In this document: positions 26,284 to 34,430 of the stretch, piece after piece
Layout of the letters: each line of letters opens with the position of its first letter
Numbering within the stretch: position 1 is the stretch's first letter
Assembly: GCA_964433495.1 (NCBI GenBank)
Contig: CAYSRC010000020.1
Coordinates: forward strand, 1 to 38,154
Length of the DNA: 38,154 nucleotides
Direction: 5' to 3'
Source: CAYSRC01 sp964433495
GTDB lineage: Bacteria > Bacillota > Clostridia > Oscillospirales > Ruminococcaceae
Made by a program: the position numbers and the translations under genes
The notes under the pieces: model-generated
Databases searched by the model: none
Told to the model about the DNA's origin: nothing
Seen by the model: only the letters and a program-made list of their open reading frames with translations

Positions 26284-27363
26284 TCATTCGGAATAAAAGC
26301 TCTCAAACTCGCTATAGGAGTTAATGCCGTAGTCCCCAAACCGAAATTCCTCTCGAGATATGCCCAGCCCACGGTACCACTTCAGAATCATCTTCATACA
26401 AGGCGCTTCTATATTCAGAAAATCCGCAATTTGCACAAGAAGGGTCAGTCCAAAAGAAAAGTCGGCGATGAAGTATCTTGAATGAAAATCAGGCACATAG
26501 CCGCCCTCGACCTGTATCGCCGGACTTGTCAACCCTTTAAAACCGGATATCCCCGATATCTTCCTTGTAATTGCTTCCGCTGTATAACTTTCGTAGTGAT
26601 CTCTGAGGGAATGTACGCAAGACAAATCAAACCTTTTAAGACCTTTGCACAGAGCCTGAACCTCGTCGTCACATTGCAACAACAGCTCGGATGATCTTAA
26701 ATCCCAATCCTCATAAAACAACGGCACAGACCTATATACAAGACCGGGCCGATAATCGCCGTACAAGCAAAATAGCCTTGAGGTATGCAAAACCGGGTTG
26801 GACGGCGTCAGCGTAACATTTAGGTAGTTTGGCAACAGCGATGTTTTAATACCGACAAGATTTTCTGTCACAGCGCAGCACCGTTGCGTCTGCGAACATG
26901 GCAGCGCCGCTGCAAAAAGTTCACTGCGGTACCCAACGGCCCTCACCGTCTTGCCCGCCTCTTCAAGCCGGGCAACGCTCGGCACCCGCTGCAACCCGAA
27001 TACAACTGCGCCCTTTTCCATGCAAAACCTGAATGCACACTCACCGCCCCCAGTGCCCGGCACCAACCCAATCAGCATCCCATTCCGAACATATGGCAGA
27101 ATTATATCGGCATATTTTTTCATCAACATTGCGGGCATGGTCACAAGGATAACATCAGCACCTGAAAAAGCCTTTTTTGCATCATATGTTGCTTCGCATA
27201 TCACCCCTTGGTGAGTTGTCTGTCCGTTCTCATCCACGATTTGCAGTGAATAATGGATTCTATCGGCCTTCGACGTAAACAGTGTCACCTTACAGCCATG
27301 TTCGGCACAGTGCACCGCCAACTGAGTTCCGACATTTCCGGCCCCGGCAATTGTCACCCTCAT
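26284..27363 (-). CDS. opine/octopine dehydrogenase family protein
   Basis: This 359-residue NAD(P)-dependent enzyme has a Rossmann start RVTIAGAGNVGTQLAVHCAEHG, then MPAMLMKKYADIILPYV and GLVPGTGGGE (99-107). The C-terminal helical domain has TPSNPVLHTSRLF, with H193 at the place of the catalytic His in opine dehydrogenases. It also has HSRYFIADFSFGLTLLVQIADFLNIEAP, the family's (R)YFxEDVPYGL block with D301 and G305 kept. Known members reductively join the amine of an amino acid to the keto group of a 2-oxo acid. Its ATG overlaps the stop of the TagF-like gene by four bases. Beside an aminotransferase in a glycan locus it suggests an N-(carboxyalkyl) substituent. A ketopantoate-reductase-like role is less likely. 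Confidence 0.85.
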   Translation of the reverse strand: MRVTIAGAGNVGTQLAVHCAEHGCKVTLFTSKADRIHYSLQIVDENGQTTHQGVICEATYDAKKAFSGADVILVTMPAMLMKKYADIILPYVRNGMLIGLVPGTGGGECAFRFCMEKGAVVFGLQRVPSVARLEEAGKTVRAVGYRSELFAAALPCSQTQRCCAVTENLVGIKTSLLPNYLNVTLTPSNPVLHTSRLFCLYGDYRPGLVYRSVPLFYEDWDLRSSELLLQCDDEVQALCKGLKRFDLSCVHSLRDHYESYTAEAITRKISGISGFKGLTSPAIQVEGGYVPDFHSRYFIADFSFGLTLLVQIADFLNIEAPCMKMILKWYRGLGISREEFRFGDYGINSYSEFESFYSE

Positions 27364-29396
27364 AATCTAGCCGCCTCGGCCCATATGTGAGTCAAAAGCC
27401 TTTCTGCCACGCTCTCGGCTTTAGGAATGTAGTACTGCCGGCTGACAGGCAACTGCGCAACGCTTATTCTTTCGTCGATCACATCGCCGATAAAGTCCGT
27501 TATCCCCTTCAAACCGTACGCTGTCCTCAGCAGATTGATAAGGTTATTCTTCGTAATATTCTCTTTATCACGTCTTCTTGTGATAAGGATGGGTTTTTCC
27601 GTCAATACGTACTCTGCTGCCAAAGAGGATATATCACTTATCATGGCATGCGAGACTTGAATCGCGGCAAAATAGTCCTTTTGTCTGTCTATGAGGATAT
27701 TTTCCACGGCCTCCGCATCTTTCCAAAAATCTTCACAGGCTTGCACCCCCATTTCATTTTTCAGAGCATCGAAAAACAGCGGATGCGGTCTCCAGAGGAT
27801 AAAGATTTCATCATGCTGTTTAGCAAACTCTATCAGTTGATTTGAATACTCCAAAAAGGTGCCGAGATCTCCGTCCTTTGTTATCGTGTGATGGGTGTTC
27901 CACAAAAACACCTTTCGAGAACCTGCTCGCTTTTTGATTTCTTCAGCAAAGATATCGGATGATTGACTTCTGACGGCGTCTATACGCGGGCTGCCGATTC
28001 TCCAGCAGTTGCTGCCGTGTTTATAAGAATTTTGGCAAAATCCATCGTACATTCCGGGCCCCGAGCATACAATTCCCCAAGCAATCAAGTGCAGCGGAAG
28101 ACAATAATCTAATCTTCTAAACTCATCGCTCTCGATCCCAACCTGAATTCCGTAACCGATATAAACGCATTTATCGATCACCGTGGAAATCTCGTCGATA
28201 TAAAAGCCCTTTGGAATAAAGTCATAGGGTTTTTCAAAAAACGCCACATCAGGCGAACGGCCTCTCAGGTCATATTCCGACCACCTGATCGCTGCGTATC
28301 CAGCGTCAATATATTGTCTGTATTCCTTCTCGGGATCCTTCCCTGTTCCGTTGGCGTGTGAAAACGGAACATACACCAAATCCGCCTCAAAGCGGTCATC
28401 ATTAAGTGCGGCCTCATATACGGATTTCATGGACGGCCAAACAAAATATTCCTGTGTAAAAAACACCAGCCTAAGCTTTTGTTCCTTTTGTCTATGAAGT
28501 TTTTCACGAATCTCTTTAAGGACGTCCGCCCTGTGAATAAAACCCGACTTTCGCTCTCTCGAAGAGAGTATCCTCAGCAGAAGGTTCCCATAGGCCTTAT
28601 CCGCATCGGTCATTTTCCAATAGGTGAAGCGTTGTTTCCAATCGAGCCAGTTTAACTCCGCCATGAGCTCGGGGATGCTTTTTTTGAACCCGCTCTGCTT
28701 TATATGATTTAAAATGCGTTCCGCTCGGGCGGCTAAAGATATGTTGAGGCGCTGTTCGGCGCCGTCCTGCAATGCGGCGCACAACTGCTCATGACCCCCG
28801 AAGAGGCCGCCTTTTGCAGCCTCCCTTTCGGGCGGGCAATAGCAACTCGTATACGGTATATCCACCCGTTTGATCCATATTTTCGGAAGAAGGCTTTCTC
28901 CCGCTCTCCGAACCGGTCCGACTTCCTTCGTGCGGTATATCGCATTAAACATGTCGCCGCAATCAAACGAAGACTTATTCACAAATCGCTTCCCGATGAC
29001 GGCCCTCGTTCGTAGATCGCTTTTGAGGCAACAGGTCAGGTCACGCACAGAAATCGGGGCATAATATGCCTGTGTATTTCTAAGATAGGTTATGAACTCG
29101 CCCGACGCATGTTCGCGGACATACGTCATATGCCGTTCGGTATCCCAAAACTCATCGGTATAATTGATCTCGATATTCTTGAAGTTGTCCTTTCCGGCGA
29201 AGTTCAGGCCGTCTATAATACTGCAAATCGGTACAGCTGACGTTTTGCTGACCGAAATAATCAGCTCTATATCTTCATAGTCCTGTGCAAGAACGGTGTT
29301 GAACGAATAAACCCCGGTTATACCATCGGTTCTTGTATTTATCTCTTGGGCGATATAGCCTATCGTGATTCGGCCCTTTATCAACTGCTTTTTCAA
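27360..29396 (-). CDS. CDP-alcohol phosphotransferase (TagB/TagF-like) with degenerate GT2 domain
   Basis: This 678-residue protein moves a phospho-alcohol from a CDP donor to a polymer. The C-terminal part (about 305-678) is the TagF-type GT-B fold: FFTQEYFVWPSMKSVYEAAL, WNTHHTI (499-505), RPHP (536-539) and ISDISSLAAEYVLTEKPIL (586-604), the two blocks holding the catalytic residues. The N-terminal 135 residues look like a GT2 domain (FNTVLAQDYEDIELIISVSKT, ASGEFITYL), but both aspartate sites are lost, with RNT at 106-108 where DxD is expected. The start is TTG at 29396, since the ATG just before it is out of frame and closes at once. It is the first gene of the tight cassette running down to 23604, 189 bases after the GNAT gene. 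Confidence 0.86.
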   Translation of the reverse strand: MKKQLIKGRITIGYIAQEINTRTDGITGVYSFNTVLAQDYEDIELIISVSKTSAVPICSIIDGLNFAGKDNFKNIEINYTDEFWDTERHMTYVREHASGEFITYLRNTQAYYAPISVRDLTCCLKSDLRTRAVIGKRFVNKSSFDCGDMFNAIYRTKEVGPVRRAGESLLPKIWIKRVDIPYTSCYCPPEREAAKGGLFGGHEQLCAALQDGAEQRLNISLAARAERILNHIKQSGFKKSIPELMAELNWLDWKQRFTYWKMTDADKAYGNLLLRILSSRERKSGFIHRADVLKEIREKLHRQKEQKLRLVFFTQEYFVWPSMKSVYEAALNDDRFEADLVYVPFSHANGTGKDPEKEYRQYIDAGYAAIRWSEYDLRGRSPDVAFFEKPYDFIPKGFYIDEISTVIDKCVYIGYGIQVGIESDEFRRLDYCLPLHLIAWGIVCSGPGMYDGFCQNSYKHGSNCWRIGSPRIDAVRSQSSDIFAEEIKKRAGSRKVFLWNTHHTITKDGDLGTFLEYSNQLIEFAKQHDEIFILWRPHPLFFDALKNEMGVQACEDFWKDAEAVENILIDRQKDYFAAIQVSHAMISDISSLAAEYVLTEKPILITRRRDKENITKNNLINLLRTAYGLKGITDFIGDVIDERISVAQLPVSRQYYIPKAESVAERLLTHIWAEAARL

Positions 29397-29585
29397 CTGT
29401 TTTTCATCCTTTCGGTTGCCTTTCGATAATTACCGTTTTAGTCATCCGTGCAAATCCGTTTTTTCACAAACGGGCGCATTTGACCGAATGGCCATTATCG
29501 GCCGTTTCTTCCCATAAAACAGTCATGGTTCGGCTTCTCCGTTCACCCGACACATCAGCGCAGTATTCATGTTCTACCCGTACTA

Positions 29586-30116
29586 CTACTTCTTCTCCAT
29601 CCCGTACCAGTTGAGGTCATGCAGCGCGCCGCCGACCTCGACGGCCCCCCGCTCGCACCGCTCGAACACAAAGCCGCACTTTTTGTAAAACGCGTTTGCG
29701 CGCACGTTGTCGGTCAGGACGTTGAGATAGACGCGGCGAAGCCCAAGCTCCTCGAACGCCGTTTTGAGGATTTCCTGCGTCGCAAAGCGTGCCGCGCCCG
29801 TTCCCCTCGCGCATTTTCTGAAGGAGATCGCGTACTCTGCGTCGGCATTCGCGCGGTCTATGTTTTTCAGGCTCACCGTGCCGAGGTATTCGTCATCAGC
29901 GTCCGCGCACGCCCTGTGGAGGCTCTTTCCGTCCGTCTGCGCGCTCTCGATGAAGCGCAGCACATCCTGTTCGGTGAAGGCGGCAAAATTCGCGCGAAAC
30001 AGCCTGTTTGTCTCGGGGTCGTGCATCCACTCGAGCATGTAGGGCGCGTCCCTTTCCTCGAGCCTTCTGAGCCTCAGCGAAGCCGCGTCAAAACTCATTG
30101 AGCGCGTCAATGACAT
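29586..30116 (-). CDS. GNAT N-acetyltransferase, probable amino-sugar acetylation
   Basis: This 176-residue RimJ/RimL-type acetyltransferase has FDAASLRLRRLEERDAPYMLEWM at the start, and the acetyl-CoA site around SFRKCARGTGAARFATQEIL (usual Q/RxxGxG/A form). The C-terminal RVYLNVLTDNVRANAFYKKCGFVFE is the family end block. The ATG at 30116 follows GAGGAGATAAGCT and overlaps the aminotransferase gene by 29 bases, so the two are coupled. Next to FdtA- and FdtB-like genes the expected reaction is acetylation of dTDP-3-amino-3,6-dideoxyhexose. Known FdtC enzymes are hexapeptide-repeat proteins, so a GNAT here would be a replacement; WecD is a GNAT precedent for dTDP-Fuc4N. Confidence 0.88.
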   Translation of the reverse strand: MSLTRSMSFDAASLRLRRLEERDAPYMLEWMHDPETNRLFRANFAAFTEQDVLRFIESAQTDGKSLHRACADADDEYLGTVSLKNIDRANADAEYAISFRKCARGTGAARFATQEILKTAFEELGLRRVYLNVLTDNVRANAFYKKCGFVFERCERGAVEVGGALHDLNWYGMEKK

Positions 30117-31176
30117 AGCTTATCTCCTCGTCGGTCATCCCGATGAACATCGGGATGCTCAGCTCGCTCGCGGCGATCTTGCGCGCGAGCGGCTGCTTCG
30201 GCAGCCCGTAGCCCGCGTAGCACTCCTGGTCACAGATGGCTATCGGATAGTGGCACACCGTGCCGATGCCCTTTTCCGCAAGGTGCTCTTTGAGCGCGTC
30301 GCGCTCGTCGCACAACACCGGGAAGATGTGCCAAATGTGCGTTCGGTTTTCGCCGATAACGGGCAGCTTTATCTTTGGATTTTTGATCCCGGCAAGGTAC
30401 TTTTTTGCCGTCTCATCCCGCTCTGCGTTGTATTCGTCCAGATGCCGCAGCTTGATGCGCAGCAGACCCGCCTGCACCTCGTCGAGGCGGCTGTTGGTGC
30501 CGAGGTATTTGTGGCGGTACTTTTCGGTGCTGCCGTAGTTGCCGAGGCTGCGTATCTTTTGCGCGAGCGCCTCGTTGTCGGTGATGACGGCGCCGGCGTC
30601 GCCGAGCGCCCCGAGGTTCTTGCCGGGGTAGAATGAGAAGCACCCGACATCCCCGAAGGTACCCGCCTTTTTGCCCTTGTACAGCGCGCCGTGCGCCTGT
30701 GCGCTGTCCTCAATCACATAGAGACCGTGCTTTTTTGCGAACGCCGTCACCTCGTCCATCTCGGCCGTTTGGCCGTAGAGATGTACCGGGATGACCGCCC
30801 TTGTTTTATCGCTCAGCGCCTCCTCAAGACCTCTGCCGCACATGTTGCAGGTGGCCTCGTCCGGCTCGACGAGCACCGGCCTTGCGCCTGTATAGCTCAC
30901 CGCGAGCGCCGTCGCGATAAAGGTGTTGGACGGCACCAGCACCTCGTCCCCCGCGCCGATGCCGAGCGCCTTGAGCGAGAGGTAGAGCGCGTCGAGCCCC
31001 GTCGCCACACCGACGCAGTATTTTGAGCCGTTGTACGCGGCGAACTCGCGCTCAAACGCCGCACACTCCTCGCCGCCGATAAACCAGCCCTTGTCGTACA
31101 TCTCGGCGAACCTGTCGAGCATCTCCCCGCGGATTGCCGCGTGCATCCTGTCCATCGTCGAAAATGGTACCTTCAT
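30088..31176 (-). CDS. DegT/DnrJ sugar aminotransferase (FdtB/QdtB-like)
   Basis: This PLP enzyme aminates a keto group on a dTDP-sugar, using glutamate as donor. The 362 residues match the family length. Blocks are WFIGGEECAAFEREFAAYNG, GVATGLDALYLSLKALGIG, the PLP contacts EDSAQAHGA (156-164), and the PLP lysine K186 in SFYPGKNLGALGDAGAV. The C-terminal HIWHIFPV and PIAICDQECY are typical of FdtB/QdtB. Together with the 3,4-ketoisomerase gene 9 bases upstream it should make dTDP-3-amino-3,6-dideoxy-galactose or -glucose. The ATG follows AGGGGAGCGAG. RmlA and RmlB, needed for the substrate, are not in this window. Confidence 0.93.
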   Translation of the reverse strand: MKVPFSTMDRMHAAIRGEMLDRFAEMYDKGWFIGGEECAAFEREFAAYNGSKYCVGVATGLDALYLSLKALGIGAGDEVLVPSNTFIATALAVSYTGARPVLVEPDEATCNMCGRGLEEALSDKTRAVIPVHLYGQTAEMDEVTAFAKKHGLYVIEDSAQAHGALYKGKKAGTFGDVGCFSFYPGKNLGALGDAGAVITDNEALAQKIRSLGNYGSTEKYRHKYLGTNSRLDEVQAGLLRIKLRHLDEYNAERDETAKKYLAGIKNPKIKLPVIGENRTHIWHIFPVLCDERDALKEHLAEKGIGTVCHYPIAICDQECYAGYGLPKQPLARKIAASELSIPMFIGMTDEEISYVIDALNEF

Positions 31177-31185
31177 CTCGCTCCC

Positions 31186-31611
31186 CTACCTTCCGAAATA
31201 CTCGCGCGCGGCCCTTTCATACTCGCCGTAGTCGCGCATATAGTCCCCGACGTCGTAGTGTTTGCTCGCCAGCACCAGCAGAACCGCGCCGTCCTCAAAA
31301 TCAAACATCTCCCGCCAGACCATCGGCCCTATGTACAAGCCCCTGTCGGGCCTGTCCAGCAGGACGGTCTCCTCCTCAAAGGGGGTTTTAACCAGGATCT
31401 TGACCCTGCCGTGCACGCACACGAGCACCTGCTCGAGGTCGTTGTGCGAGTGAAACCCCCGCCGCTGCGCGCCCGGCACGTCGTAGATGTAATAGACCCT
31501 GCTCACCGAAAAGGGCACCTCGAAACCAGCGCCCGCCTCCAGCGCGACAAGACTGCCGTACGTTTTGTCGGCATGTACCTTAAACTCAAGCATGTTCGTA
31601 TTCTGTATCAT
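31186..31611 (-). CDS. dTDP-4-keto-6-deoxyhexose 3,4-ketoisomerase (FdtA/QdtA-like)
   Basis: This 141-residue cupin of the WxcM-like family isomerises dTDP-4-keto-6-deoxyglucose to the 3-keto sugar. Family marks are VYYIYDVPGAQRRGFHSHN, with H54 and H56 as the catalytic His pair (RGxHxH), and EQVLVCVHGRVKILV. The C-terminal LVLASKHYDVGDYMRDYGEY is the usual YDexDYIRdy block. Galacto- or gluco-product cannot be told from sequence alone. The ATG at 31611 lies nine bases after GAGGAG; M7 is a weaker alternative. It is first in a coupled isomerase-aminotransferase-acetyltransferase cassette. The 223-base gap upstream shows no gene. Confidence 0.93.
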   Translation of the reverse strand: MIQNTNMLEFKVHADKTYGSLVALEAGAGFEVPFSVSRVYYIYDVPGAQRRGFHSHNDLEQVLVCVHGRVKILVKTPFEEETVLLDRPDRGLYIGPMVWREMFDFEDGAVLLVLASKHYDVGDYMRDYGEYERAAREYFGR

Positions 31612-31834
31612 GACAAACTACTCCTCGTTTCTGAACAGATATTCTTGTGTTGAACACTGTCTTGTATAGCCCCTGCCGCATATCATGACGGGCAGAAGTT
31701 TCCGCGTCATGCGCATCGCGCACTTAAGCCGGTAAACCGAACTTCGGAAATATCGCCTCTGCCGCTCTGTCCACCCCGAGTCTTCTATCGCAGCTCATAA
31801 AAAACCTGCCCTGCGAGCCGGGGGCAACGCTTTG

Positions 31835-33190
31835 TCAGCAGGAGGCCGATGTTTTGTATATCTCCCGCCTAATCTCCCGCACCGCCCGTTCGTACCGTCC
31901 GGGGATGCGCTCAAAAAGCTCCCGACCGTTTTCCTCTTTGAGGGCGTCCTCGCCCCGCATGAACCGCTCGACGGGCAGCATGTGCAGCCCCATCTCTTTG
32001 AAGTCGCCGATGTTCTCGCTCTTGACTATCGGCACTATCCCGAACTGTATATATTCCATCAGCTTGGTCGGGCACGCCACCCGGTTGAGCGGGTCGTCGT
32101 CCCGCAGGATGAACCCATAGTGCGCCGTTTTGTAAGCTTCCCTGATTTCATCGGGTGTCCCGTTCTTCACCGTCGCATTGTCGGGCAGCGGTTCGTCTCC
32201 CCAAAGTCTCATAAAAATCTCGGGCTCGCTCACAAAAATCCTGTATCTGACATCGGGCCTCGCCCGCATCGCCCGCTGCATCAGCGGGATGTTCTGCCAC
32301 CTTTGGCACCCGCCCGCGTACACCGCCGTCAGCGGCCCGCTCTTGTCGAGCGCTTCGCCCTCGCGCAGCGAGATGTCCCTGCTCAGCACCGGCGTCTTGA
32401 AAAAGGCTATGCCATCGCAGTCGTATTTTTCTTCAAAATACCGCTGCATCGCGTCGGTCAGCACCACGCACACCGAGATGTTCTTGAAATACAGCGCCTC
32501 GGCCCTTCGGCACAGCGCCGCCTCCCGCTCGTCGCCCTGCGCCAGCGCCTCCTCGACCACCGCGCCGTGCGCGTCGAGGATGTGCTTCACCGAACCGCCG
32601 AATATGTCAAGCCACCGCTCGTCTCTGTCCGCCCCCTCGGCGGGGATGAGCCGCAGCACGCTGTGCGACCAGCACACATCGCACCGCGAGATCAGGCTCT
32701 CGACAAACTCCCGCTGCTGCCGGTACACCGTATTGTAGCGCACATACAGCCGGTCCTCGCCCACCCTGTCCACCGTGATTTTATCGACCTTGAAGTAGGG
32801 GCACTCGTAAAGATAGATGCAAAACGCGTCCCCCAGCACCCGGGAGTCTACCTCGGCAATCCGGCGCACATAGCCCTCGCTTTTGGAGAGGGTCTCGTCC
32901 TCATACCAGGGCGCAAGAACGGCGACCACCCGCTTTGTCCGCTTCGCTTCGTCGATGAGTGCGGTCAGCTCCCTCAAAAACACGGGCAGCAGCGAGTCGA
33001 ACTCGCGGGTTCGCTCCGCCTCGGGGAGTCTTCCGAGCCGCCTGCGCCGCGCCTTAAACCGCAGCTGATCCGCAATCACCGACGGCCTCAAAAGATGCCG
33101 CGCGAGCTGCGAGCACGCAATCTCCGCGCTGCCGTCCGGCAACGCGGCCGTGGGATTCTCGGTGATTCCCTCGTGTATGCAATACTTCAT
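31835..33190 (-). CDS. GT-B fold glycosyltransferase (GT4-like)
   Basis: This is a cytosolic glycosyltransferase of 451 residues. The N-terminal half contains VVAVLAPWYEDETLSKSEGY and Cys-containing segments around SRCDVCWSHSVLRLI. The C-terminal half has LTAVYAGGCQRWQNIPLMQRAM, VRYRIFVSEPEIF and CPTKLMEYIQFGIVPIVKSENIG, the donor-binding E-x-x-x-x-G pattern of GT4. The start is ATG 33190 (MKYCIHEGITENPTAALPD), preceded by GTGAGGACGGG, not the TTG 24 bases upstream. The N-terminal peptide resembles the start of the small ORF just before it. Donor and linkage are unknown. It stands between a GT2 gene and the dTDP-sugar cassette. Confidence 0.87.
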   Translation of the reverse strand: MKYCIHEGITENPTAALPDGSAEIACSQLARHLLRPSVIADQLRFKARRRRLGRLPEAERTREFDSLLPVFLRELTALIDEAKRTKRVVAVLAPWYEDETLSKSEGYVRRIAEVDSRVLGDAFCIYLYECPYFKVDKITVDRVGEDRLYVRYNTVYRQQREFVESLISRCDVCWSHSVLRLIPAEGADRDERWLDIFGGSVKHILDAHGAVVEEALAQGDEREAALCRRAEALYFKNISVCVVLTDAMQRYFEEKYDCDGIAFFKTPVLSRDISLREGEALDKSGPLTAVYAGGCQRWQNIPLMQRAMRARPDVRYRIFVSEPEIFMRLWGDEPLPDNATVKNGTPDEIREAYKTAHYGFILRDDDPLNRVACPTKLMEYIQFGIVPIVKSENIGDFKEMGLHMLPVERFMRGEDALKEENGRELFERIPGRYERAVREIRREIYKTSASC

Positions 33191-33197
33191 CCCGTCC

Positions 33198-33347
33198 TCA
33201 CCCCGCACCGCCAAAAAAGCACCGACCTATCGGATCGCGAGGCTTCGGAAAACACCCGACAGGCTTCTTTATCTCAAGCTCCCCGCCGCTGTCGGGCAGC
33301 GTGGCCGCAGCGTCGGGCGTCGGTTCGCTGTGTATCTCGTATTTCAT
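33198..33347 (-). pseudogene. 49-codon ORF resembling the N-terminus of the next gene
   Basis: This small frame starts at the base after the stop of the GT2 gene, within a GGGGAGAGGATAGATG ribosome site. It encodes 49 residues ending IGRCFFGGAG. The first 26 residues (MKYEIHSEPTPDAAATLPDS...) match the start of the following glycosyltransferase (MKYCIHEGITENPTAALPDG...): MKY-IH near the N-terminus and A-LPD further on. Its stop is 8 bases before the ATG of that gene. It is either a leftover of a duplicated or recombined glycosyltransferase gene, or a genuine short peptide. A translated leader for coupling is also possible. Confidence 0.55.
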
Positions 33348-34430
33348 CTATCCTCTCCCCAGCAGCCTGTTGATACCCGTGATGACCTTCCATCCCAGCG
33401 ATGAGGTGAACTCGTTCACAAGCGTCCGCCGTTCGTCGTACAGCCGCCGCAGCGCAAAAAAGTCGCGCTCATAGGAACCGACGTCGCCGCGCTCCGCGTC
33501 GCGGGTCAGGATATCCGCGGCCGCCGTCTTGGCGCGAAGGCCGTTGTCCGCCATGGCCTTTATCAGCGGATACCATCGCGTGAGCAGGGCCCTGCACCGC
33601 TCGTCATCGATCTCCCCTGCGTCGCAGAGGATGTCGAGGCTCGCCGACGCGATCTCCTCGACAAACCGCTCATAGTATCCAAAGTATTCCGTACCGACGA
33701 GGGCGCTCTGCACGGCGTCGCACGCATCCGCGAGCTCGGCAAAATACCGCTCTTCCCTGCTGTGCGAGACCGAATCCCGCCTGACACGGTATTCGTAGAT
33801 TACATCGTTCACATGCCACGCGGTGTCCGCATGCTTCAGATACTCATATAGAAACAGGCTGTCCTCGCCGTTCCGAAGCGCCCGGTCGAACCTGAGGTTG
33901 TTGTCGTCGATTATCCTTCGCGAAAAAAGCTTTGTGACAATCGGGTGACTTATGGGAAAAAACGTGTCGACATCCTCTTTGAGGCGGTACAGTCCCTCTC
34001 TCCTCCCGATATACCGGCTGTCTATGCCGTCCTTTTTCCCGTGCTCCGCGAACGCCGCGTCCGCAAGGTCGACCCTCTTTTCGGTTATGAGCCCGTACAG
34101 CAGCCCGACCGCGTTCGGGCGCAGCACGTCGTCCGCGTCAAGGAACATGACACAGTCCGCCCCGGCGGCGTCAAGGCCCATGTTGCGCGGCACGCTCGCG
34201 CTGCCCGACGCGGCGGGCGTTCTGAGCGCGGTGACGTTGGAATATCTCTCGGCCATGCGCTCTATCCATTCAAAGCCGCCGTCGGTTGAACAGTCGTCGA
34301 CAAGAATGACCTGTATACTCTCAAACCCGATGCTCTGCCGTTTCACCGAGCTGAACATCTCGCTCAGATACCGCCCGGCGTTATACACCGGGACGATCAA
34401 ACTGACCTTGAATTTGTTGCCGTCCGTCAT
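33348..34430 (-). CDS. GT2 family glycosyltransferase
   Basis: This is a 360-residue family 2 enzyme. The GT-A domain fills the first 230 residues: VSLIVPVYNAGRYLSEMFSSV, QVILVDDCSTDGGFEW, the metal site VMFLDADDVLRPNAV and NGEDSLFLYEYLKH as the ED motif. The remaining 130 residues are helical, with no membrane segment, as in capsule and teichoic-acid GT2 enzymes. The ATG follows GAGGTAATCT. It is the first gene after a 292-base gap from the ABC exporter genes. Donor sugar cannot be predicted. Confidence 0.92.
   Translation of the reverse strand: MTDGNKFKVSLIVPVYNAGRYLSEMFSSVKRQSIGFESIQVILVDDCSTDGGFEWIERMAERYSNVTALRTPAASGSASVPRNMGLDAAGADCVMFLDADDVLRPNAVGLLYGLITEKRVDLADAAFAEHGKKDGIDSRYIGRREGLYRLKEDVDTFFPISHPIVTKLFSRRIIDDNNLRFDRALRNGEDSLFLYEYLKHADTAWHVNDVIYEYRVRRDSVSHSREERYFAELADACDAVQSALVGTEYFGYYERFVEEIASASLDILCDAGEIDDERCRALLTRWYPLIKAMADNGLRAKTAAADILTRDAERGDVGSYERDFFALRRLYDERRTLVNEFTSSLGWKVITGINRLLGRG

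Noticed and set aside
31832..33373. 513-residue plus-strand ORF opposite the GT-B gene
   Set aside because: Shadow of the real minus-strand glycosyltransferase; rich in His, Pro and Arg with no domain.
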